A stretch of 64,000 nt of DNA from Kappaphycus alvarezii. Lineage: Eukaryota > Rhodophyta > Florideophyceae > Gigartinales > Solieriaceae. Below are positions 32,857 to 42,960 of this stretch, one piece after another (position 1 is the first letter of the stretch; every line of letters starts with the position of its first letter). Under the pieces are notes generated by a model, which searched no databases, was not told the DNA's origin, and worked only from the letters and a program-made list of their open reading frames with translations. A program made the translations under genes and the position numbers. The stretch spans positions 186,001-250,000 of the forward strand of contig NADL03000640.1 of NCBI GenBank assembly GCA_002205965.3, read 5' to 3'.

Positions 32857-33612
32857 TCAGTTCCGCCGACGGAGCCCTAATGCGAGTGCGCGCAAAAGAG
32901 AGATCGTGATCCCAGCAGCGAAGCCCCCTCCAAACGCAACGATTTTGCCATCAGACCTGTGCTTTGACTTCGTTCCTTTACTCTTCTGATTATACGCCTT
33001 CTTTGTTTCGGTGCTGCAAGGCTGAGACGTTTCCTCGTCTGTCTCTATTTCATTTACATGATTCGCTATTCCCAATGCATTTGCTTGCGCAAAAATCTTC
33101 AGGGTTTCAGCACCACCTGACACTTCAGAGCTCTTTTCGCAATGGCTAGCACTCATATGTTCCTGGTTTTTCAGCGAAGTTCCACTTAATTCTTGAAGTT
33201 GCTCGGCCTTCACTGGGACCGCTTCTTTATTGCTGTTCTGCGTCTGTACTCCTACCGAGACCATATCGCCTGAGATATGTTGATGCTGTTGCAAAGTTCT
33301 TGTTCCCAATTCGTCTTCCTTTTGGGACCCGTCTGCTGTCGGTACTGTGTCTGCTGAAGAATCAAGTCCTTCTGATCCATTCCTAGAGCCAATATCCTCA
33401 TTTTCTCCAACCGAATCCTCGCTAACAGGCTTGCCCCTCTCACATAGTTTCATTTTCAATTCCTCGACATTTTGCTTCAATATCTTGTTCTCCATTTGCA
33501 GAGTCTCCTGTGCCTCTTTAGCCGCCGAGGCCACATTCTTCGCTTCCTTTAGCTCTCGCAGCATATCACGAGCCTTGCTCTTGTTTACGGTATTGTGGTT
33601 TTGTTTTTTCAT
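32857..33612 (-). CDS. coiled-coil protein with C-terminal membrane anchor, 251 aa
   Basis: This is the only clearly intact single-frame gene of more than 200 codons in the window. It begins MKKQNHNTVNKSKARDML. Residues about 15-60 have heptad-like Leu/Met spacing with charged residues (coiled coil). Residues 65-215 are acidic, Ser/Thr/Gln-rich and probably disordered. A basic KKAYNQKSKGTKSKHRSDGK patch precedes one hydrophobic segment (about 224-247) with a GGGFAAG glycine motif, ending LGLRRRN. That layout is typical of tail-anchored proteins that insert after translation, with the bulk in the cytosol. I do not recognise a family. Convergent with paralogue A, and in the same direction as and downstream of paralogue B. 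Confidence 0.75.
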   Translation of the reverse strand: MKKQNHNTVNKSKARDMLRELKEAKNVASAAKEAQETLQMENKILKQNVEELKMKLCERGKPVSEDSVGENEDIGSRNGSEGLDSSADTVPTADGSQKEDELGTRTLQQHQHISGDMVSVGVQTQNSNKEAVPVKAEQLQELSGTSLKNQEHMSASHCEKSSEVSGGAETLKIFAQANALGIANHVNEIETDEETSQPCSTETKKAYNQKSKGTKSKHRSDGKIVAFGGGFAAGITISLLRALALGLRRRN

Positions 33613-34913
33613 TTTGGTGCAATGGATAGATTAGCCGATGACGGTTAGCGAAACAATACTTCCGATCGAGACAACCTAGCACTATAAGAGCAGTGAATTC
33701 AAAAGGGGGGTTTTATGTAAGCATCCCGCAAACGTATACAACATACATAATCTGAATGCTAACTTCAACCCGTCCCAATACATGAATACCTCATTATATC
33801 TCCCAGCGTTCTGCATGTTTCCATCTTGTAGTTTATATTGCGTTGCAAAAAAGCGGCCAACTACTGGCCGCAGTCCTGTTCGCACAGCTGAATGCTATGA
33901 ACAGACGAATGAATAAATTCACCTTCCATACCATACTACCGTCATTCCGGAATACTGCAAAGCAAGCAACGACCTCCCCCATTGAGAACCCTTGCCATAA
34001 TTCAGCAAATTCCGCCAGCGCTCAGAAGCCCAACTTGCTGGTCTACTTTTGACCATCTAACATAACGGAAAAAGAAGTTTCGACGTAATCAGTGCTGCTA
34101 AGTCTATATAGCAAAATCAGTGCTTGGTAAATAGGGCCAAATTATAGGACCCGTTAGGTTATTGGCTACGGAATCAATGAAAGTTGCGGTATTCAGAGTG
34201 GTCACGAGTGCTCCCAGCCTCTGGACAGTAACCACGACGGCAGCCGATAGATTTAGCAAAGTTTCTTCTGGTATCAATTTTACTGTTGATGGTACGTTGT
34301 GTATCTACCGGTATTACCTCAGATGTAAAAGCAGCAAGATTATGAGCAGTCCTACATTCACCGACCATGTAAGTTGCAAACACTGGTACCTCTCTCTACG
34401 ATGTGCCTGTGACCATCACGGTCTCAAGCAGTTCTCACTTGGCAATAAACGAGAATTGGTCTGCGGATGATGTATATTGTCAAACTTAACGAAGACATCT
34501 ACGGACTAAACAGGAGCAGCTCTACTGCATTGAACGTATTTATCAGCAACTGATTTACGCATTAAGATTCAACATTGCGATGACAGCAACACATGGGGAA
34601 ATTTGATGTTCTTGGAACTCAATTTCGCAAGAGAGTAGTGCCGGGCACACGAAGACATTGTAACCCACTGGATGACAAAGCCATAAGTAGGACTGCCGTG
34701 GCTCCGTACGTCCGAATAAACAGAATTGAGTAGACTACTAAAGTGCAGGAAAATGCTTGCCCTCAAAGAATATAGGCGGTCTACAAAGGGTCACTCACAA
34801 GTACTGTCTCCATTTCTAGTTCAAAAGGCAAAAACAAATGCAACATGTCAAAGATACTATCAAGCTCCAACGATTGAGCAGCAAGCACATGATAGAACCA
34901 AATGTGTCGGCTC
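33613..34913. other. intergenic region
   Basis: No supportable gene. A 102-codon plus-strand frame at 34162-34470 has no domain and overlaps a dispersed repeat. The region upstream of 33612 should hold the promoter of the coiled-coil gene. Confidence 0.45.
34270..34310. repeat. dispersed 35-50 bp motif, copy 2
   Basis: Similar to 30236-30285 in the same orientation. A more distant, inverted match lies at 34655-34700, about 400 bases away, so the two could be ends of one small element. Confidence 0.3.
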
Positions 34914-36333
34914 TCAGTTTTGCTCAACATTAGCAGCAGCATCTGCTACGGCGGCAGCATCTGCCGGAGGACTCTCCATTGATTTTTCAACTTCTTCTGC
35001 GAGAAGAGTGGCTGTGGGCACATCGTAAATCCCAATTTCACATGTAGCACCCAATCCTTTTTCCATTTGAAACTGCCTCACGGAGACCCTTGTGAAATTT
35101 GTGTAAATTGCAGGACGATTCTTGTACATGCTCTCATTCATGTATCCTAGATCAGAGAGCACCTTGTGCAGAAACTTACAGCAGGACCACGATCTTTCGG
35201 TTTAAGGGGCGCCGGGGGAACCTTGACATTCCCATATTTGTCTTCCCAGGAAAACTTGCACAACTTGAACTCAATTCCGTCCTTCGAAACCTCCCCACTT
35301 GAATAGCATTTTGCACATAGGTTGAAATATTCCTTGTTTGTCGCCATGAAGCGAACGCCGACAATGGGCCTCATGCCGCAGCCCTTACAGGATACCCGGT
35401 CATGAACCTGAAACCCACGCGGTTTCTTTCTCTCGTGGACATAGTTGTCCTCCCACGGCATGGGACCCATTTCTCTCAACTTACGAATGATGCTCAGAAC
35501 ACTATGATCAGTTAATGCCAGCTTGGTGAAGGCAGTAATCTTCTTCGCAGGTTCCACGCCTGCTTTCGGTACCAGAGCAAGCTCAACGGCCTCAACGACA
35601 ACATCAATCCTTTCTGCAGTGGGCACACCAACATCATCCAGTTCATCACTTACCCAACCACGAAACACAGGAAATGCTTCTTTGACTGCCGAGAAAATGT
35701 TCGCACGATCGTCAGACTTGCGTATGTAGCGAATGAGACTCTTGAATTCAGCTTTGACCTGGGGTGAAACGGAGGCCAACTCTTTTCTCAAGGCGTGTTT
35801 TCCAGATGGATAAGCAGACATATATGCACGCATTCCAGACCAAAAGCCCTTCTGTGCCCGCTGATTGTCCTGGCGTTCTTTGTCGCCAGGTTTCAGAGGT
35901 TTGCGGCTAATGCCACGGGAATTAGTAGTGCGTTGGGCAGCTGTTTGAGCATTGATAGTCTGGTTGACGGTTGAGAGAAGGTCGTGCAAGCCAGAGAGTA
36001 GTTGCTCAAGGTGTGCAGCCTGTTGGAGAATAGGCTGCGGCGGACTGTGGAGCTGCGAGCGGTTGCCTCGGCCTCTACTTCCTGCTGGGTCAGCATACGG
36101 ATACGAATAGGCTGGTGTTGACGTTTTGCGGTTGTTATGAGTTCAACGAGCTCATCATCGGAAGAGATGGTAATGACGTCGTTATCTGAGTCATTGTACG
36201 TGACGATGAAAGGGGTGACGCAGGCGAAGCGTTTGTGGAGAAGTTCATAGAGTGTTGAAAAGGTAACGGCCTCCGGAATTGGAAACCTTCTGGTCGTGGT
36301 TTGGAAAGAGGCTTTAAGGGTGATGGTGGCCAT
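34914..36333 (-). CDS. PB1 - ZZ-like - peptidoglycan-binding-like protein, paralogue B (frame interrupted twice)
   Basis: The start is the ATG at 36333 (MATITLKASFQTTTRRFP); about 473 residues if bridged. PB1 covers residues 1-75, with TTRR and the acidic motif YNDSDND...SSDDEL. Near 36058 the frame shifts by -1 into a Gln-rich linker (QLHSPPQPILQQAAHLEQL), a helical FKSLIRYIRKSDDR region homologous to paralogue A, and LTDHSVLSIIRKLRE. The ZZ-like finger VHDRVSCKGC...FNLCAKCY retains two C-x2-C pairs; the usual third Cys position (RFM) is changed. At about 35175 another -1 shift leads into FLHKVLSDLGYM...VSVRQFQMEKGLG, the peptidoglycan-binding-like domain, and an Ala/Glu-rich tail. Inserting one A at the second break would restore VKFLHK, as in paralogue A. 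Likely role by family: PB1 scaffold or autophagy-receptor-like adaptor; the partner is unknown. Confidence 0.75.
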
Positions 36334-37017
36334 TTTTTGTGGAAGATGAAATGAAATGAACTGATGATCGATGGGCTCTCTACTCTTCCAGTCGAGGCTA
36401 CGTTGCGCCACATGCGGGTTATATAAAGAAGAAACTTTACTTCATTGAGAGTATGCCTGACTAAATACAATATGTATGGGTGTTGAGGTTCTTTATACTG
36501 TAGTAATTTGATCCATGACATCCAAGCGCAAGGATGACATGCTGCTGAATACTGTAATCCAAAGATCATTGTACACTACTGTACAGTATACCAAGGTATC
36601 GGTACTACAGTATACAGATCGATACCGTAGTACAGTTAAATGGAGTATTTTTTTGGCTACCAATCATATGCCATAGTATGGCAATTGTCCAAAAACAGCA
36701 AAGACCAAGAAGACCTAGGTATCACTGCTACGCGATGCATATACGCGTGTATATTACATTCACGCAATGATTGGAAGATGCCACATACTGTAACTACTTC
36801 ATTAATTTTTTCAGAAATACGGTACGATGCTGTAGGTGCATGTAGGCGGTTGTCGCAAGAATATGGTTGTACGGTATTGCCCAACAAGGATTATGGGACA
36901 CTTAGGGTGGCAGATGCCCTCCCTTTACTGTACTGATCGCATGCGAGCAACAGCGCGACAACGACGACAGGTCCTGCCGATTCGTCGAATTTCACTCTAT
37001 CGGAGCCAAAAGATGAG
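36334..37017. other. intergenic region with TACTGTA and GGTATCGGTACTAC inverted motifs
   Basis: Upstream of paralogue B. Around 36570-36640 the sequence is dense in TACTGTA, TACAGTATA and GATACCGTAGTAC, able to form alternative hairpins. No gene seen. Confidence 0.5.
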
Positions 37018-37491
37018 TTGATGTACGTGCGAGACTCACTCCCGCCGTCTCACTTAATCTTTACGGATGACTTATTCAACATGCCACTGTTCGCAGTCAC
37101 TGTTCTGTTTGATGTTGCCAATTTGTATGGATTTGAGAAGATTCCCAATGAATACTGGAACGGATTGGAACTTTCAGACGTAGACAGGAACAAACGACGT
37201 ATTATGCTTCATATTTGGCTAACACACGCTCTTGAGTGCAGTATCGATCAGTGCAAGCAAGTTATTTCAAGGTTCGAAAGCTCCTGTGGTGCTTTCCACT
37301 CCACAACTGGAATTGACCCTCGTAATATGAGCCATACTTTGGAACACCAAACCCCTCAGCCCTGCGAGTTGGCACAGGGGATGCACCGGCCGATTACTGC
37401 CCCTGTCGCTCCGCCTAGCATACCAACGCAGTTCCAACAAAATCATGCACGTGGATCGATGAGACGCCAAATCCCCTTTGACATTGATTGA
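37018..37491 (+). CDS. orphan ORF, 157 codons, unknown product
   Basis: The likely ATG is at 37021; the frame is open from 36937. The product has a hydrophobic-rich first half (MPLFAVTVLFDVANLYGF), a helical middle (RIMLHIWLTHALECSIDQC) and a Pro/Gln-rich end (RPITAPVAPPSIPTQFQQ). I recognise no family. It sits 200 bases before recognisable gag sequence of the second copia element, so it may be a degraded 5' ORF of that element. It does not resemble the 5' ORF of the first copia element. Confidence 0.4.
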   Translation: MMYVRDSLPPSHLIFTDDLFNMPLFAVTVLFDVANLYGFEKIPNEYWNGLELSDVDRNKRRIMLHIWLTHALECSIDQCKQVISRFESSCGAFHSTTGIDPRNMSHTLEHQTPQPCELAQGMHRPITAPVAPPSIPTQFQQNHARGSMRRQIPFDID

Positions 37492-37679
37492 TGTCGGCCA
37501 GGACGTTCTTGAACTCAAAAGGACACCTCTACTTGAAGAGATAAACCACTCATATGTACTTTAGATCACTAGCAGCGGCACTGGAGATCTGATGAATAGC
37601 AGAACACAGGACGGATTTTTTAGCTCCGATTGCGACCCTCATAAGTCTGATTATGTTAGCACGATGTTAAGGAGAGCAG

Positions 37680-38758
37680 CTTTACGGGGGAAATCAGTCA
37701 AGAAATCTTAGAGACCGTCAAGATCTACAAGATTTGCTCTCTCCAGTACGGATTGACTCCCGCTCAGATGTCAGAATTCTGTATCCATTGATTTGATTCT
37801 GGTGATCGTAGGTTTTTCCTCGCCCACACTAGTCCGCAAATACAACTCGACATCATGGAGGAGATTATGGTCGATGATTATGTAAGCAACGCAAGTCAGT
37901 CACAAGTCAAAGCAACTCTAGAAATAGTCCACCTGGGATCTTTTATGCATGAAAATAACATTAAAGATGTTTTTGTTGATTGACAAAGTTAGTTGACAAA
38001 ATCAACGAGGTTTCACCCCAATGCCCACCAGAATTCCGTACCGACGCGCATAAGATTGATTACCTCCGTCAAGCTGTTGTAGAATATCGAGATTGTTCCC
38101 GCATTCCGATTTCTAATATTACTTCCCAGCGTTTCACATTCAATGCATTCGTAACCAACCTTCACGAATCAATTCAGAATCTGAAGCAGCTGAACCGTCT
38201 CACTAACACTGTGCCGCACAATACGGTAATAGTACAGCTCAGTTGCGGAAAGTCTGCGACGCACATGACGAATTACAATCAGAATCCCCGTTACGTTAAG
38301 CACTGGAACGGAAGTAGCAAGAATGGGTCTGTTTAATTCAAGGAACTCCAACGCGATACCGATTGCAGGAAATGTGGTTCCCCGAATTGGACCCAGAACA
38401 CCGATGAAAAAGTGGTAACATTCGCAAGAATACCCGCAAGCGTATGCGGAATGGTGATTCTGCTGTTCATATTGTTGCTGACTTTGTGAAGAACGCAGAG
38501 CAGAAATTGACGTCTGATATCGATGGATCTCCTGAGAGTCGGCTCGAGCTTACTAATCACACTGATCTTCAGAAGTTGGATGACCTTCTGTTGAGTGATT
38601 TCGACTGCAGTCAGAGCGAACCAACCCATACTGGATACTCTAAGGCCCTGGAAAATGTAGATGATGAAATTGTTACTAATCATCTCGCTGCTCAACTCAA
38701 CAGTTTATCACAATCCGGAGCACGGCAGGATTTTCGTTCTTGCGACGAGGAGTACTAG
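37680..38758 (+). pseudogene. gag: copia-2 gag, broken
   Basis: Pieces in order: RDLQYGLTPAQ-like N-terminal helices with a stop near 37788, RRFFLAHTSPQIQLDIMEE, then LVDKINEVSPQCPPEFRTDAHK. FNAFVTNLHESIQNLKQL and a CRKCGSPNW zinc-knuckle remnant near 38360 follow, then RNGDSAVHIVADFVKN to the stop at 38756. The last part overlaps the next frame by about 75 bases, and that frame is one base back (-1). The first copia element has the same gag/pol arrangement. Confidence 0.65.
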
Positions 38759-41630
38759 ACACTGAACCTACACCTCCTCGCAACCATGCCAAGGTTATCA
38801 CAACTTCTCACGGCAAGGCATCCTTGAAAGCCAAAAGTCAGCCCAAACGATGGACTGATATCAATATGGTAGACATTAGGGACGCCAATCTTGTTGCGGA
38901 ACGACGCGCTCATCAGCGACGCGATGATACTGGATTTGCATTGACATTGGTGCACCTCGCTCAGTTGTTGGACAAAAGGAGTTAAATCTTATCTTTACTA
39001 AAATGGAATTCACAAAGCTCACATCATGCCTTCAAAAACAGATTAAGGTTTGCAGATGTGGCCTTTGATTCCGTCGGGCGAGTTTTTCTTCCCCTGAAGC
39101 CTCGCCTGGTTCCCCAAAAGTCGACGTTTGCATGGACATAGTCCAAGCTGATATTCCAGCCGTTCTCGGCATGGAAGCCATGGATAAAGAGGGATTGATG
39201 CCATGCACGATATCGAACAGATTGGCCAAGAGAGTTCGCCATGAAGTGAATAGATCAGAAGTCTTCACAGACGATTGGTCTGTACCTTTGTATCCAGGAG
39301 CAACAACCTATACGCGGAAATGGGTTTCTCTACCTCGAGCTACTTCACCAGAACACAGATTCACCGTCTGCATCGCCAATTTTTCTATCCGAGCCCCACT
39401 AAGTTGTACAACATGCTATTGAAAGCGAGACCTGAAAAAACAACGCCGGAGACTTTGAGTATTCTGTAGGACATATCAAAGAGTTATGACTCATTTAAAA
39501 GGGTAAAGAATGCACCCTTACGCTTCCGTGTAACTTTCAGTGCGGAAGAATGCCGCTTTACCGAACTTATTTTGCTGGACATCATGTGGCTCGATAAGGA
39601 TCCTGTCCTCCATATTGTTGACGATGCGACGAAGTTCAATGCTGCCACTTTTCTCGACCGACAATCGACTGAGGACGTCTGGAAAGCTATCGTTAAGTGA
39701 TGGGTGTGTGTATACATTGGTCTCCCCAATCGGTTATTGACTGACCAGGGATCTCAATTTGTTGGCGAAAAATTCATCCACCTCGCTCGACTCGCTAATG
39801 TGGAACAGGATAGAGTTGGAGTGGAATCCCACTACAGCCTTGGCCTCGTCGAGATATATCATGAGCCGTTTAGTACTACATCCCGCAAGATCAGGGCAGC
39901 GGACCCATCAGTTGACAAACACCTTGCTTTAGCTTGTGCCATCAAGGCCATGAACGATACTCTCGGCCCTGAAGGCCTCGCCCCATCTGCTTTAGTGTTT
40001 GGTGATTATCCCCATGCCTATAATCGCTCTGAAACTCGACCGGAACGTGCAGCTCTACAAGAGGGAGCAGAACTTACCACTATCGCTCGTCAAGAAATGA
40101 CTGTTCAAATGTCAACGCTCAGACTCAAGCGTGCACTACACCAAGCAGTCCCCCACGCTTCGGATCGCCTTTTCGAAACTGGAGATAAAGTTTTGGTGTG
40201 GCGGGAGAAACAGGTCGCAAACAGAATTGGGGAATGGATGGGACCCTACAAAGTGACCACAATGGATACAGAGAGGAAGCTTGTTTTTGTCCGTGGTGCT
40301 CCCTTTGGTCTAGACCGCCCTTTTAGTATTGCCCAGGTCAAGCCTTACCTCACATCTGAGATTATTTCTCACTCCTTCCTTTGCAATATAGCAAATGGAC
40401 TTAATCAATTTAAGTCTTCAGGATGACTTAATTTTGATGTCAGAAGTTCCGGATCCAACTGACGACCCTGCGACTGGATTCGAAATGACACAGGCGAAAA
40501 AGGATGAGGTTAGAAGCCTTTTACAGCGTGGGACATTCAAGGCAATCTTGAAAGAAGATATATCCCCTGACGCTAAAGTCCTCCCTGGCCGCTTTTTCCA
40601 TGCAATTAAGTCTTCCTCGGATGGAGAGGTCAAATACAAGGCTCGATTCGTGATAGGCGGACGTAAGGACAAGCTCAAAAGTATCATGGTGCACTCCGCT
40701 ACGACTCTTCAACCGCAGTCTATTCGACCACTTCTCGCTCTGGCACCGATTATGGGCTTTGACATATGGACATCAGACATTCGGGGTAATTTGGGGTGTT
40801 TTTAATGCATGAAAAATATGGCCAGCTGTGTTCCCTGAGGGATATCGTGATGGTCTGACATTCGTCAAGCGTACTTGCAATCTGCAGAAACACTAGGACG
40901 AGATGTTTTCATTTTGAGTCCTGCCCCCGAGTTTGAGTTGAAACCCGACCAATGCCTTCATCGACCTCTTTATGGCCTATGCGAAGCTAGAGACCTGTGG
41001 CATACTACAGTGGACAGGCATCATCGAAAGGACCTAGGCATGAAGCAGATGAAGTCAGATCCAGCACTTTATTAAATACTTAAGAATCGTATTCTCATAG
41101 GACTCAGCGGATTCTATTTTGATAGTTTGCTTAGAGCCGGTCACAAGAGTTCAAGAAGAATGCGTTGGAGACAAAAGAGAAGTTTGAACTCAGGGAGGAC
41201 TCCAAGCTTCCATCAGAGTTCACGTGCTTTTTGATTGATAAGGACAAAGATGGGCTCTTCGTGATCGCCCAAAACGGCTACCTTTGACGTCTCGAATGTC
41301 TGCCCTCTGACGCAACCTTCCAACACTTCCGATCCATGCGGATGCGATTCGTTTGAATCTCAAACTCCAGGCCTGATTGCCTCTTTGAAATATCACAACT
41401 CGCTCAAGTGAAGGGGACAACATTCGATGCTCAAAACAAACAGTTAGTGAGGAGATTAAACAAGGCTGTCAAGTACGCAGTGAATAATCGCATAAGACTG
41501 AAAATTCCCAAGCTCAACCAAGACTCTACTAAGTCCGCCGTTACGCCGCACGGTGGTCGCCCTGGGCCCTTCTTGTAAACCTCACCAACCTTCCCATCAC
41601 CTTCGATTTTAGCGTTTAGGTAACTAGCGC
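38680..41630 (+). pseudogene. pol: copia-2 pol, broken
   Basis: After a junction frame (FLRRGVLDTEPTPP) comes a protease remnant (VQADIPAVLGMEAMDKEG). Then follow the integrase HHCC remnant (LHRQFFYPSPTKLYNMLLKA), LILLDIMWLD (Asp), LLTDQGSQF (Asp) and GLVEIYHEP (Glu). The GPYKVTTMDTERK C-terminal module closes the integrase. Reverse transcriptase starts near 40395 and contains GEVKYKARFVIGGRKDK. The active-site YVDD is replaced by YFDS (GLSGFYFDSLLRAG near 41110). The last recognisable block is RRLNKAVKYAVNN near 41450. Stops at 39467 and 39698 and at least three frame changes make it dead. Confidence 0.75.
40784..40856. mobile_element. 73-bp insertion in copia-2 RT with 8-bp target duplication
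   Basis: GACATTCG at 40776-40783 is repeated at 40857-40864. Removing the insert and one copy restores TSDIRQAYLQS, the sequence expected from the first copia element. The insert begins GGGTAATTTGGGGTG and contains TTTTTAATGCATGAAAAATA, which recurs in altered form near 55590. An 8-bp duplication suits hAT-type integration, but no terminal inverted repeats are visible in 73 bp. Confidence 0.75.
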
Positions 41631-41764
41631 AGATCGTACCACGCTACTGTACGAGAGCACGAAAAGAAGGTCACGCGAAAAGGACCACTGGGTTGTAACC
41701 GAAAAAATCACTTGGAACAGGAGATGACTGCTAATGATGTACTTTTCATAATAATGGTAGATTA

Positions 41765-42960
41765 ATGTATTCTATGCTTCGCGGAAGCGCCCGCACTGAG
41801 GGAGGTGAGCGGATTAAAAGTGTGCACCCTCCCGTGCGGGGCGGTAGCAGGTTGATGAACGTGACTTCAGCGAACTACATACCTCCATTGGTTCCCATCG
41901 CCCAAATGCCTGGACTCGTGCGATGGACCCCGTCCCGCGGTTCTAAAGCGGAGTGGTAGGCCGCTTTCTGCAGGTATTGCGCGAAGAGGACGACTGGACG
42001 GTCGTGTCGTCGAGTTTTTTGCTCACCATGCTTGCAGTGGAGGAGATGATACCCGAAACAGTCGAGAGTTTCGTGCAGTTTCGTCTCGGGCACGGCACGT
42101 CCGAATAGAACAGCGGGACTTGGAAGTATTGGAGCCAGAACGCGAATTCACCCCTAAATCAAGTGAGTCAATACTGGTCTTGAGGTCAGGGCACGGGGAG
42201 AAGTACACCCATTCCTTGGCAGCAGGGAGGGCCATAGAGGCGCGGAATGCCTGACTTCTTTGGTCCCTGGGTGGAATACTATCCTGCAATACCGCATGAA
42301 CTCCGTCGTTTAGTTTCTTTTGCGATGGTGTGGTACGTAAGAAAAAGGCACTAAATGGGAAAATCATTGCCTGCAGACGGAATAGTGGCCAATTCCATTG
42401 GGCGTCCAAAGCTTCGTTGTACGTTGCGAAGCTCCTGATAGGAGTGGGCAGAACAACTCTGCACAAACTGTTGGTGGCCGAGCTGGAGGCGAGGAATGAG
42501 GCTGCAGGGATTTCCTTGGCGGAAGTGAATCCGATCCCAGGGGAGGGCCGCTTCGCATCCAGTGGTTCCACTGGAAGTCGGAGTTCACGGAAGACGTCCG
42601 GATCCAAGACCTCCTGCCAGTGTGTGGAAGCAGCGCTCCACCATATCGTCGAACACAACGGCACCCTCAGAGGTGGACGACGTCGGGACTCCGCGCAGTA
42701 GGTGACCGAGTTTGTGGTTCCCAAGGCATTTTCGGAGCAGCTGGGGCGCTATTTGCGCACCTTCGAGGTCGATGGTGGCCTCAAGGAACGGTTCGAGGGA
42801 CCGGACGTGGATAGTGAAAGTTCCCTTGTTGAAGGTCTGTGAACCGACTGGAGTGTTGAGGACGAGTGTGCCCTCGCTATATTCTTGTTTGAGGACCTTC
42901 GGCTGTACATAACAAGAGAATTTCCAACGCGGGTGCCAGCGGGTATTTTGAATACTTTGG
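41765..42960 (-). pseudogene. LINE-like retroelement fragment: RT end and nuclease domain
   Basis: Reading down the minus strand, a segment with DVFRELRLPVEPLDAK and PAASFLASSSATNSL corresponds to the region behind the polymerase. PAAKEWVYFSPCPDLKTSI matches the fragment at 11.8 kb. After a frame change, LHETLDCFGYHLLHCKHGEQ and TRRHDRPVVLFAQYLQKAAY give the His/Cys zinc part. GIWAMGTNGGM, a TAG, then AEVTFINLLPP is the nuclease core, with the catalytic Asp changed to Glu. The polymerase palm is absent. Confidence 0.65.

Larger units (their letters stand above)
37680..41630 (+). mobile_element. old Ty1/copia element, strongly degraded, no LTRs found
   Basis: Gag, protease, integrase, reverse transcriptase and a trace of the RNase H junction follow in copia order and match the 11.9-18.1 kb element block by block, but at much lower identity. 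I compared the flanks (37.5-37.7 and 41.6-41.8 kb) and found no LTR pair. Many frame changes and active-site losses show it is far older. Confidence 0.8.

Noticed and set aside
35160..35180. GTAAGT splice donor as explanation for the frame break in paralogue B
   Set aside because: An intron to the nearest in-frame AG would be only 17 nt and would remove the conserved VKFLHK-like segment. A single missing A explains the break better.
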